Position numbers and translations under genes: made by a program
Assembly (NCBI GenBank): GCA_025353105.1
Contig: JANXRG010000035.1
Location: forward strand, 1 to 64,000
From: Verrucomicrobiota bacterium
Lineage (GTDB): Bacteria > Verrucomicrobiota > Verrucomicrobiia > Chthoniobacterales > SZAS-18
Length of the DNA: 64,000 nt
Direction: 5' to 3'
The notes under the pieces: generated by a model
Seen by the model: the letters and a program-made list of their open reading frames with translations, nothing else
Database searches by the model: none
Told to the model about the DNA's origin: nothing
In this document: positions 24,601 to 32,861 of the stretch, one piece after another
Layout: each line of letters starts with the position of its first letter
Numbering within the stretch: position 1 is the stretch's first letter

Positions 24601-25640
24601 GCACGCCCGCATCACGCCGTCCGATTTTTCCCGTCGCCGTGGCGGGTCGCGGCGCGATCAGTCCCGCGGGTGCGGGGGTCGAGGCTCTGCTCAAACGCGA
24701 ACCGATTCTCGCGTCTGAGCTGGTGTCGTTGCGCGCGCCCGAGACCAGGTGCTATCCGGTGCTTCGCGTGGATCCCAAGCAGCCGGCGCTGGATCGATGG
24801 GCGCGGGAGCCGCGGCTCCGGCGCGCCAGTCCGGTGGCGGTGTATCTGGTCGAGGCCGCCGCGCAGGCACTGGAAGGATGGACGCGACCGGCGGATGCCC
24901 GACTGGGAATCGTGGGCGCATTTTTCTGCGGTTGCCCCGCCTACTCGCGTCGTTTTTTTGAACAAACAATCCGGCACGGTCAGTCGGCGGCGAGCCCCGC
25001 GCTTTTTCCGGAGACCGTTTACAATTCGCCGCTCTCGCACGCTGCCTCCATTCTCGGAATTGGCGGTGCGGCCTATGCCGTCGTGGGCGACGACACCGCC
25101 TGGCTGGATGCCCTGCGAGTGGGCGCGACCTGGCTCGCGCTCGAGGAGGTGGATGCCGTGTTGGTCGTCGCCGCCGAGGAGCTGGACATCATTGCGGTCG
25201 AGGCGTACGTGGCGGCGCGGTGGTTGCGGCCCGGAGCCGCGTTTCGACCCTCCGAGGGCGCGGCCGCGGTCCTTCTGCGCCGGCCGGCGGGGGACGAGAA
25301 AGTTGACCGCATCGACGCGATCTCGCCCGGCCGGTCGTACCGCAATCCCGCGGGTGCCCGGGTCGCCGCCCGCGATGTCCTGGCCGCATTTTTTCCCGAG
25401 CTCCCCGTTTTCCCGACGGCGGGTCATTCGTGGCTGGAGGGTATTGCCCGCGATGCGACGGTCGCGCGTCTGGGCATCATTGGCGCGGGCTACCTCGGTG
25501 AGGCCTTTGGTGCGACGGCGGGCTGGAACACCCTGCGAGCCCTGAGCCGCGATGCGCATCCTCCCGTGGGGAATGACTGGATCGTGCCGATCTGGGGCCA
25601 AAACCACCAGATATCGGCCTTGAAAGTTTCCCGGGCGTAA
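24597..25640 (+). CDS. Degenerate ketosynthase / chain-length-factor-like partner
   Basis: 347 residues from GTG 24597 in the GTGA overlap with the active ketosynthase. It keeps the thiolase-like outline (VAVAGRGAISPAG, NSPLSHAASILGIGG, FRPSEGAAAVLLRR, FPTAGHSWLEGIA). My alignment puts Thr, in VVGDDTAWL, where the nucleophilic Cys should be, and there is no N-A-H-G-T block. It is therefore probably a non-catalytic partner that forms a heterodimer with the upstream enzyme, as chain length factors do in aryl-polyene and type II polyketide systems. Confidence 0.8.
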   Translation: MSTPASRRPIFPVAVAGRGAISPAGAGVEALLKREPILASELVSLRAPETRCYPVLRVDPKQPALDRWAREPRLRRASPVAVYLVEAAAQALEGWTRPADARLGIVGAFFCGCPAYSRRFFEQTIRHGQSAASPALFPETVYNSPLSHAASILGIGGAAYAVVGDDTAWLDALRVGATWLALEEVDAVLVVAAEELDIIAVEAYVAARWLRPGAAFRPSEGAAAVLLRRPAGDEKVDRIDAISPGRSYRNPAGARVAARDVLAAFFPELPVFPTAGHSWLEGIARDATVARLGIIGAGYLGEAFGATAGWNTLRALSRDAHPPVGNDWIVPIWGQNHQISALKVSRA

Positions 25641-25725
25641 GGAACCGTCGCGGGCGCCGTGATGCGTCCGACCCGGGAGGATTTCTTCCGGCGGTCAGGC
25701 CAACGTCGCATTAACGCATCATCGC

Positions 25726-25977
25726 ATGGATATCAGACTCGACGATCTTAGAAAATTGCTGGTCGAGAACTGCATGCTCAAGGTCGAACCCGCGGAGATC
25801 GCGGAAGACATGCCGCTGTTTGGCCCGGGGGGTCTGGGGCTCGACTCGATCGATGCAATGCAGATGACCCTCGCGGTGGAGCAGTTCTACAAAGTGCCAA
25901 TCAAGGACCCCGCCACAGCGCGCGAAGCGTTGCAAAGCCTGGGGACACTGCGGGACTGGTTGAGACGAAACGCGTGA
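25726..25977 (+). CDS. Acyl carrier protein
   Basis: 83 residues. Ser41 in GGLGLDSIDAMQM is the phosphopantetheine attachment site, and the four-helix pattern and acidic first half match the family. It carries the growing chain for the two ketosynthase subunits upstream and the dehydratase downstream. It is separated from the preceding gene by 85 bases, so it may have its own promoter. Its stop overlaps a GTG at 25974, an alternative start for the flavoprotein. Confidence 0.93.
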   Translation: MDIRLDDLRKLLVENCMLKVEPAEIAEDMPLFGPGGLGLDSIDAMQMTLAVEQFYKVPIKDPATAREALQSLGTLRDWLRRNA

Positions 25978-26042
25978 TTTACCGGCGCGACCGCCGGGCC
26001 GGATTGGCTTTCCATTTCCTCCCATCCGTGGACAATTCCGCC

Positions 26043-27392
26043 ATGATTGAGCCGTCCGCCGCTGAGACCTTCGATACCGTGATCATCGGTGGCGGTCCGG
26101 GCGGCAGCACCGCGGGCGCCTACCTCGCGAAGGCCGGGCGCAAAGTTCTCATTCTCGAGCGCGAGAAATTTCCGCGTTTCCACATCGGCGAGTCGATGCT
26201 GCCGTTCAGCAATGACGTGTTCAAGGAAACGGGCGTTTGGCCGAAACTGGTCGACGGCGGCTTCATGGAGAAAAAGGGCGCTGAGTTTTGCACGGCGAAT
26301 GGCACGCGCTTCCAGCGATTCTGGTTCGCCCGGGGAATTAGCCCGGAATACGGACAGACATTCCAAGTCGAACGCGCGCGCTTTGATCAAGTTCTCCTCG
26401 ATCACGCCGCGAGCCTCGGCGCCACGGTGCGCGAGGAGGCGCGGGCGAGCGGCTTGGTCCTTGGTGATTCCGAGCATGCGGTGACCTACGAATGGCAGGG
26501 AATGACGCACACGGTGCGCTGCCGCTGGCTGCTCGACGCGACGGGTCGCGACACGTTTGTCGGCAAGAGCCTTGGTCTTTCACGCGTGCCGACCCAGGAG
26601 GATCGGCGGATTGCGACCTACGCACATTTTCGCGGCGTGTTTCGCAACGAGGGCGATGCGGCGGGACACATCACGATCGTCCGGCTGCCCGGCGGATGGT
26701 TCTGGTTTATCCCGCTCGATGCGGAAAAGACGTCGGTCGGCTACGTGCAGCGCGTCGACGATTTGCGCGAGAGCGGCCGCCGACCCGAGGAAAGTTTTGA
26801 TTTCGTCACGCAGAACTACAAGGAGTTGCACGACCGGCTGCGCGAGGCCGAGCGCCTGGGGGGAATCCACACCACGGCGGATTACAGCTACCGGTTCGAG
26901 ACGTTTGCGCCGCATCCCCGCGTGTTTTTTGTCGGCGACGCGGCAGGCTTCACCGATCCGATTTTTTCCTCCGGGGTGATGATGGCGATGAAATCCGCGC
27001 GCGTGGCGGCGCGGCTGATGGGCGAAGCGGACGCCGCGGGTGCGGCCGGCCTCAGCCCGGCGCAAAGGAGATTATACACCCGAGACGTGAACCGGATGAT
27101 GACCGTGTACGTCAAGATGATCACGGCGTTCTACGACAACCCGTCTTTTGAACTCTTCATGCATCCCGCTCCGGTGTTGAACATCCCGAGTGCGATTGTG
27201 GCCATCGTGGGCGGCGCAACGGAGCTGCCGTTCCGGCTGTGGTGGCGGATGAAGGCGTTCTATTTTTTCTGCTGGCTGCAACGGCGGTTTGCGATTGCGC
27301 CCCGGATCGATTTTCACGCCGAGGAAACGCCCCGCCCGCTCGCCCGAAAGCCCATGCAGGATGCGGCGCCAGCCACGGCGCCGGGCGTGTGA
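26043..27392 (+). CDS. FAD-dependent oxidoreductase, flavin-halogenase-like
   Basis: 449 residues from ATG 26043; GTG 25974, in a GTGA overlap with the ACP stop, is the alternative. The FAD dinucleotide-binding motif is VIIGGGPGGSTAGAYLAKAG (about residues 13-32), with a second flavin motif VFFVGDAAGFTDPIFSSG. The element W219-F-W-F-I-P224 matches the WxWxIP signature of flavin-dependent halogenases. The region after it and the FPRFHIGESMLP block are also typical of that superfamily, which includes chain-modifying oxidases in pigment clusters. Whether it halogenates or only oxidises cannot be told from sequence. The stop overlaps the exporter start. Confidence 0.87.
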   Translation: MIEPSAAETFDTVIIGGGPGGSTAGAYLAKAGRKVLILEREKFPRFHIGESMLPFSNDVFKETGVWPKLVDGGFMEKKGAEFCTANGTRFQRFWFARGISPEYGQTFQVERARFDQVLLDHAASLGATVREEARASGLVLGDSEHAVTYEWQGMTHTVRCRWLLDATGRDTFVGKSLGLSRVPTQEDRRIATYAHFRGVFRNEGDAAGHITIVRLPGGWFWFIPLDAEKTSVGYVQRVDDLRESGRRPEESFDFVTQNYKELHDRLREAERLGGIHTTADYSYRFETFAPHPRVFFVGDAAGFTDPIFSSGVMMAMKSARVAARLMGEADAAGAAGLSPAQRRLYTRDVNRMMTVYVKMITAFYDNPSFELFMHPAPVLNIPSAIVAIVGGATELPFRLWWRMKAFYFFCWLQRRFAIAPRIDFHAEETPRPLARKPMQDAAPATAPGV

Positions 27393-30300
27393 ACACGCCG
27401 TCGGCCAGTTCGCGCTGGCCTGATCTTGTCGCGCTCGCGGTCCTGTTGCTGGGAATTTGGAGCGCCGTCACGACGCGGTTCCAAACCGAACTCATTCCGC
27501 TTTTTCCGCCGGGACTTGCGTCGGTGCGCGCTTTGCAGGCTTTGGAATCCAACGTGGCGGAGAACGCGGTCTTCATCGTGCCTGCGACCGGGGGGGCACC
27601 GTCGGCCACCGTGCTGGAGAGCGTGGCGGCGAGCCTGCGCCGCCAGCCCGGCATTTCCCGGGTGGAAATATCGGCCGCGCCACCCGTCGACGCGTCGCGG
27701 CTCGTCGCGGCCCGGCTGGCCGCCTTGCCGTCGGATCGATTCGCGACGTTGAATAACCTGCTGGGCGATCCAAACGCGCTCGTGGCGCGACTGGAAGAGA
27801 CCCAGACCGATTTTCTCGGCGCACCGGATCCGGCGGTGCTGGCCGCCCGCCGGATCGATCCGCTACGCCTGCTCGAGCTGCTCCCCGGTTCGTCCGTGAT
27901 GGGGAACCTGGATGCGGGTGGGTTTCCGCTTCTGCTGCGCGCGGCGACGGACGGGTCGTTGGAAGATTTCGCGCAGTGTGAAGCCTTTGTCGCGGCGGTG
28001 CAGCGGGCGATCGCCGAGACGGCGCCGGGCGCGTTTCTCGTGACGGGACGGCCCGCCTTTGCGGCGCAGATTGCCGGGCAGATGCGCCGGGATCTCACGC
28101 TGATGACGATTGTTGCGGTCGCGCTGATCGCCGCGGCGTTCTGGCTTTTTTACCGGTCGGTCGTGCCGCTGCTTTGGATCTTGATGCTGCAAGGATTGTC
28201 GGTGCTGGCGGCGTTGATTGCGGCGCGCGTCCTCTTCGCGGAATTAAATGTCATCGGGCTCGCCTTTGCTGCGATTCTCCTCGGGGTGGGCATGGATTAC
28301 TGCATTCTGGTCTATCACCATTTTGCGCGCGGCGAGCGCCTCGCTTCGGCGCACTGGCCGCTCCTGCGGCGGGGGATCTGGTTGAGTGCCTGGACGACGG
28401 CGTCGGCGTTCGGCGTTCTGTATTTCGCGAGTTTTCCCGCTTTGCGGCAGCTCGCGGTTCTGGTCGCGGTGGGCTTGCTGGCCACGGCGTTTTTTGCCAC
28501 GACCCTGCTCGCGCGCTGGCTGGATCGGCGACCGCCGTCGCTGCCTGCGTGGCTGGCGCGGGGCGCGGCGGTGGCCGCAGGTGGACTTGATCGCTGGCGA
28601 CGCGTGATCTGCGCGTGCGGCGCGATCTTGATCATGGCGATCTTATGCGTCGGTCCGTGGCTTTTGAGCGCCACTCCCTTTTTCCAGACTGATCTCCGCT
28701 CGTTGCGGCCGTTGCAGCTCGAGGCCTTTCGCGGGCAGGAGCAACTCACCAAGATCTACTCGCGCGGATTCAGTTCGCCCGCGCACGAGAATACCGACCC
28801 GGAACGTACCGCGGCAAATTTGCGCGTCTGGAGTTCGGATCGCGGACCGGTCGTCGCGCGGGCCTTCGATTCCGCGGGATTTGATCGTGAATGGGCGGTC
28901 CCCACGCTGGCCGTGCTGGCAGAACTCGATCGCGCCAAGGCTGCGCCGGATGGGCTGGTGGCCCTGGCGGGTGGGGAAGGCGTATGGGTGCGACTTTCGG
29001 AGGAATTGGCGGCGGTCGCGGGCCGCGACTTTCGCCGGCTCTCCGGGATCATGCTCGCGTGCATCGTCGGACTCTGCTTTTTCGCGCAGCGCTCACTCCG
29101 GCTGGTGCTGATGAACCTCGGCGCGCTGGCCGCGGCGTTTGCGCTGTTGTTCGCTGGCTTGGCGGTGACGGAAACTCCGCTCACGCTTGTTTCGTTGCTC
29201 TGCCTGCCGCTGCTCATCGGTCTGGTGATCGATTATTCGCTCCACCTGCTTCTCGCGCTGGAGGAGTTCGACGGCGACCTGCGCTCGGTGTGCGATCACC
29301 TCGCGGCCCCCGTCACCCTGACCGCGCTGACTGCGATGGTGGGATTCAGTGCGCCCATGCTCAGCGGGTTGCCGATCCTCTCGAACTTCGGTTTCGTGAT
29401 GGACCTCGGAACGCTTTCCGCCGTCACCGCGGCGCTGATCCTTTTGCCGGCGTGCTATCCGCTTCTGCGCCGGAAGACATCGGCGCGATTCGAGGCGCTT
29501 GCCTCCGGCGCCACGCCCGAGAGCTATCCTTTTTTTCATCGGCGTTGGACGTACGAACTGGCTTCACGCTGCGCCCGGGTCGTCCCGCGCTGGTTCATCC
29601 AGGGATTCGCGCGCGCGATCGCGTGGCTGTATATGCGGGGCCAGCCTCAGTTCAACGAAATCCTCGCGGCGAATCAGGCGCTGATCCTTGGACGAACGCC
29701 CGCGTTGGCGGAGATCGCGAAGACCTACACCAGCTTTGCCATCTCGCTGGCGGATTACTACCACCTTGGGTCGCGAGCGAAGGAGGAGGCCATTGCGCTG
29801 GTCGCCGAGCGCCTCGGTTTTGAGCACATGAAAGCCGCGCACGATCAGGGCCGGGGCGCGCTGTTGCTGACTGCGCATTTCGGTTTGTTCGAACTGGGCG
29901 GCGTCGTGATGAGGGATATCGGTTTTCCCATTGTCGCGTTGACGCTGCCCGAAGGTAGCCGCGGACTCAGCGAGTGGCGCGCCGCCTACCGCCGTCGTTG
30001 GGGAGTGGAGACCCTTGAAGTGGGTGGAAACGATCAATTTTCGTTTCTCGAAATTCAGCGTCACCTCGCGGCGGGCAAGTTTGTCGCGGCGCTGGTCGAC
30101 CGCCCGCACGGCGGTCACACCTCGCTGGTGCGCCTGCCCCACGGGGAGGCACACTTTGCGAGCAGCATTCTGCTCATCGCGCTCGCCCAACGCTGCCCCA
30201 TCGTGCCGGTGACCGTGACCCGCCGGGCGGATCTATTGTATCGCGTGGAAGCCTTCGAGCCGTTCTACATTGAGCGTCGCGGCTCCACCGAAGAGACGCT

Positions 30301-30457
30301 GGCCCATTACGCCCAGCGTCTCGCCGATGTTTTTGTGCCGGTCATCACCCGCCATCCTGAACAATGGTACCAATTCGTCCCACTTTCGCCCGACGCTTCC
30401 GCGCCCTCACCTTCGCCGTCGGTCTCGCCACCACTTGCGCCATTGGAAGCCGCCTAG
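27389..30457 (+). CDS. MMPL/RND-family exporter fused to LpxL-type acyltransferase
   Basis: 1022 residues from GTG 27389 in the GTGA overlap. Residues 10-30 form the first membrane span, about 30-230 a periplasmic loop, and 237-440 a bundle of spans with the MMPL motif GVGMDYCILVYHHF. A second loop and a second bundle (about 550-695, with LVIDYSLHLLLALEEF) follow, completing a two-repeat RND exporter. From about 711 a cytoplasmic LpxL/HtrB-type acyltransferase domain begins, with H830-F-G-L-F-E835 in LLTAHFGLFELGG and the later LVDRPHGGHTSL block. It probably acylates and exports the cluster lipid. The fusion is unusual, since the two are normally separate genes. Confidence 0.88.
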   Translation: MNTPSASSRWPDLVALAVLLLGIWSAVTTRFQTELIPLFPPGLASVRALQALESNVAENAVFIVPATGGAPSATVLESVAASLRRQPGISRVEISAAPPVDASRLVAARLAALPSDRFATLNNLLGDPNALVARLEETQTDFLGAPDPAVLAARRIDPLRLLELLPGSSVMGNLDAGGFPLLLRAATDGSLEDFAQCEAFVAAVQRAIAETAPGAFLVTGRPAFAAQIAGQMRRDLTLMTIVAVALIAAAFWLFYRSVVPLLWILMLQGLSVLAALIAARVLFAELNVIGLAFAAILLGVGMDYCILVYHHFARGERLASAHWPLLRRGIWLSAWTTASAFGVLYFASFPALRQLAVLVAVGLLATAFFATTLLARWLDRRPPSLPAWLARGAAVAAGGLDRWRRVICACGAILIMAILCVGPWLLSATPFFQTDLRSLRPLQLEAFRGQEQLTKIYSRGFSSPAHENTDPERTAANLRVWSSDRGPVVARAFDSAGFDREWAVPTLAVLAELDRAKAAPDGLVALAGGEGVWVRLSEELAAVAGRDFRRLSGIMLACIVGLCFFAQRSLRLVLMNLGALAAAFALLFAGLAVTETPLTLVSLLCLPLLIGLVIDYSLHLLLALEEFDGDLRSVCDHLAAPVTLTALTAMVGFSAPMLSGLPILSNFGFVMDLGTLSAVTAALILLPACYPLLRRKTSARFEALASGATPESYPFFHRRWTYELASRCARVVPRWFIQGFARAIAWLYMRGQPQFNEILAANQALILGRTPALAEIAKTYTSFAISLADYYHLGSRAKEEAIALVAERLGFEHMKAAHDQGRGALLLTAHFGLFELGGVVMRDIGFPIVALTLPEGSRGLSEWRAAYRRRWGVETLEVGGNDQFSFLEIQRHLAAGKFVAALVDRPHGGHTSLVRLPHGEAHFASSILLIALAQRCPIVPVTVTRRADLLYRVEAFEPFYIERRGSTEETLAHYAQRLADVFVPVITRHPEQWYQFVPLSPDASAPSPSPSVSPPLAPLEAA

Positions 30458-31071
30458 CGTGGGCGGACGACTCGAGTCTTTCCGCCTCCGAGACGCGCGC
30501 GCTGCAGGAACGCTTCGAAAAGCGCCAGGCCTCGTTGCGCTCGGCGACGGTTGAATTCTCGCAGACGCTCTCGCTCGCCGGGCTTCGAAATCCTGCGGTG
30601 AGTCGTGGGCGAATCCTCTACGCGAACCCGGGGCGTCTGCGGATTGACTATGAGCGACCGGCCGGCGAGCTCGTACTTCTGCCGGGCGATGGCACGCTCG
30701 TGACCCGCAAACCCGGACGCGCGAGTGCCGTGCGCGCACTCGACCGCCTCGACGAACGCACGAGGCGCAGTCTCACCCTGCTGCTCTCGCTGTTCGAGGG
30801 AAAGCTGCCCGCCGGCTTCGCCTCGGCGCGAGTCGAAGCCCACCGCGAGGGAGCCAACCGGGTCGTGGTGACAATGACACGGAATCCGGGATCCGAATCG
30901 GCGGTCTCCGAGGGCGCGGCGCGGATTGACACCACGTTCGCCTGGCCAGTTCTGGACCCGTTGGCGGTCAACATCCGGCTGGCGGGCGGTGCGGAGATGC
31001 GCTACGAATTTGGTCGCACGGAACGAAACGCGACGCTTGGCGCTGACGCGTTTAACCCGCCGCCGCCATGA
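30364..31071 (+). CDS. LolA-like outer-membrane lipoprotein carrier protein
   Basis: 235 residues. The leader RRFRALTFAVGLATTCAIGSRLAWA is a signal peptide, so it acts in the periplasm. The domain starts LQERFEKRQASLRSATVEFSQ and continues RGRILYANPGRLRIDYERPAGELVLLPGDGTLV, the antiparallel sheet of LolA-type lipid carriers. Such proteins are standard in aryl-polyene clusters and should shuttle the lipid product across the periplasm. The start lies 94 bases inside the exporter gene, and the stop overlaps the dehydratase start (ATGA). Confidence 0.85.
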   Translation: MVPIRPTFARRFRALTFAVGLATTCAIGSRLAWADDSSLSASETRALQERFEKRQASLRSATVEFSQTLSLAGLRNPAVSRGRILYANPGRLRIDYERPAGELVLLPGDGTLVTRKPGRASAVRALDRLDERTRRSLTLLLSLFEGKLPAGFASARVEAHREGANRVVVTMTRNPGSESAVSEGAARIDTTFAWPVLDPLAVNIRLAGGAEMRYEFGRTERNATLGADAFNPPPP

Positions 31072-31493
31072 GCCTCACGCCGCACGGCCCCGGATTCTCG
31101 TTCATCGATGCCATCGACCTGCTCGCCGGCGATCCGCCGCGGCTGCGCGCCACCAAGTGGTTGGATCCGGCGATGGGCTTTTTTGCCGATCACTTCCCGC
31201 ATCGTCCCGTGATGCCTGGCGTGCTCATCATCGAGATGGCGGCGCAAGCGTCCGGAGCGTTGTGGGGGCGGCTGTCCGGTTCTGAATCCTCGAATCCGAT
31301 CGCATTCTCGCTCGCCCAGGTCCTGGATTTTCGACTGCGTCATCCGGCCTTACCCGGTGACACCCTTGTCTGCGAGGTCGAGATGGAACATGATTTTGGG
31401 GCGCTGGCGCAATTTGTTGTCGTGGTCACCCTGGCCGGGCGCGACGACGTGGTCGCCCGGGGAAAAATTACCCTCGCCCGTCCCGCGCCTTGA
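31068..31493 (+). CDS. 3-hydroxyacyl-ACP dehydratase (FabZ/ApeI-like)
   Basis: 141 residues with a hot-dog fold. The active site block DHFPHRPVMPGVLIIEMAAQ carries H42 and E56, the catalytic pair of FabZ. It removes water from 3-hydroxyacyl-ACP to make the trans-2-enoyl chain, and repeated cycles without enoyl reduction would yield a conjugated polyene. Coupled to the LolA-like gene by ATGA. Its last 26 bases overlap the AMP ligase gene, which runs the other way. Confidence 0.9.
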   Translation: MSLTPHGPGFSFIDAIDLLAGDPPRLRATKWLDPAMGFFADHFPHRPVMPGVLIIEMAAQASGALWGRLSGSESSNPIAFSLAQVLDFRLRHPALPGDTLVCEVEMEHDFGALAQFVVVVTLAGRDDVVARGKITLARPAP

Positions 31494-32844
31494 GATTCCC
31501 GGCTTCGAGCCGCGCGCGCAGCGCAGGCGCGTCCAGCTTGCCCCGTTCCGTGCGGGGCAACCGGGGAAGCACCAGCCAAAATCGCGGTCGCTGCCAGGGC
31601 GCGACGAGCTGGTTGAAGTCGGAGACGATTTCTTCCCGCGGCCGCGACGTCTCCACCGCGGCGACGAGGTAGTCGCGTCCTGCTCTTGCGAGCACGTGCA
31701 CCCATGCGTCGGACACGCCGGGCAACCTCGCGAGCCGGGATTCGATCTCGCGCGGATGGATATTGCGGCCCCCGATGTTCGCGACCCGCCCGGCGCGTCC
31801 AATGATTTCAATCTCGCCGCGGGCGTTGAATTTTCCTAAATCCGGCAGCGTGAACTCGCCCCCCCGACCCGCCGCGACCGCCTCGCTAGTTACGTGGATG
31901 CGGCCACGTGGCGTCAACGCAACCGTCACACCCCTCAGTGCGGTGCCGACGGATTCCCGGTCGATGGACGCCGTGCCTCGGCGATCGTAGCAGATGCCGC
32001 CCGTTTCAGAGGAGCCATAAAAATTGTGCACGCGCAGGCCGAAGCGGGCGGTGAAATCGCAGGCGGTTTCAGCAGGTAGCCGTGCGCCGGCGGAAATCAC
32101 GAGCTTCAGGAGTCCGAGCCGCGCGCGCCCGGGTAAGGCGGCCAGAAGTGACAACACCGCCGGAACCGTGGGCAGCACCGTGGCGCGATGTTTTTTGATC
32201 CACCCCGGAATCTGGCGAGGCACGAAGGCGCGGGCGCAGATCAGGGACGTGCCCTGCAAGAGAAGTGGGGCCACCAGATTCCCGAGGCCGTACGAGTGCC
32301 CGAGCGGGATGAGGGCGAGATTCCGATCCGACGGCCGGATTCGCATGGTGCGCATGATGTTGGTGCCGTCCGCGAGGAGATGCGCAGCGGAACACCGAAT
32401 GAGGCGGGGTTCGCCGGTGCTGCCGGAGGTGAGCTTGCCGACTTGCATCGATTGCGACGCGCGCCCTGCGGCGCAGGCCGCACGCAGTGCGCCGTCGCGC
32501 CAGACGAAGCGCAGCCGCAGCGCTTCGGCGAGGGCATCCTGTTGATTCGCGGTGAGAGAAGGATCCAATGGAATTGCCGCCGCGCCGACGCGCTGCAAGG
32601 CGAGGAACACGGCGATCCATTCGGCGCTATTTGACAGCGAAAAGCCCACGCATTCGCCCGCGGAGCATGCGAGTGGCCCCGCGGCCAGCGCTTCCGCCCA
32701 GGCGCTGATTTCCGCGCGGTTCCAGGCCCGGCCTGTCTCCGCTTCGACGATCGCGACGGCGCGGCGGTTCTTTCGGACGACGACGTCCCACTTTGTCCAA
32801 AGCAGGCTGGACTTTTTCGCCAGGCGGGCGCGGGGCGCGTTCAT
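31468..32844 (-). CDS. AMP-dependent acyl-CoA/ACP synthetase (acyl ligase)
   Basis: 458 residues from ATG 32844; the frame is open to 32985, but that extension has no family similarity. Adenylation motifs: VGKLTSGSTGEPRLI (A3), NFYGSSETGG (A5), RAGRVANIGGRNIHPREIE (A8) and LPRTERGKLD with the final catalytic Lys. It would activate a starter acid (aryl or fatty) for loading onto the ACP. It is convergent with the dehydratase gene (26-base tail overlap), closing the cluster. Confidence 0.9.
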   Translation of the reverse strand: MNAPRARLAKKSSLLWTKWDVVVRKNRRAVAIVEAETGRAWNRAEISAWAEALAAGPLACSAGECVGFSLSNSAEWIAVFLALQRVGAAAIPLDPSLTANQQDALAEALRLRFVWRDGALRAACAAGRASQSMQVGKLTSGSTGEPRLIRCSAAHLLADGTNIMRTMRIRPSDRNLALIPLGHSYGLGNLVAPLLLQGTSLICARAFVPRQIPGWIKKHRATVLPTVPAVLSLLAALPGRARLGLLKLVISAGARLPAETACDFTARFGLRVHNFYGSSETGGICYDRRGTASIDRESVGTALRGVTVALTPRGRIHVTSEAVAAGRGGEFTLPDLGKFNARGEIEIIGRAGRVANIGGRNIHPREIESRLARLPGVSDAWVHVLARAGRDYLVAAVETSRPREEIVSDFNQLVAPWQRPRFWLVLPRLPRTERGKLDAPALRARLEAGNLKARDGRG

Positions 32845-32861
32845 GCGCGGGCAGACCAAAT

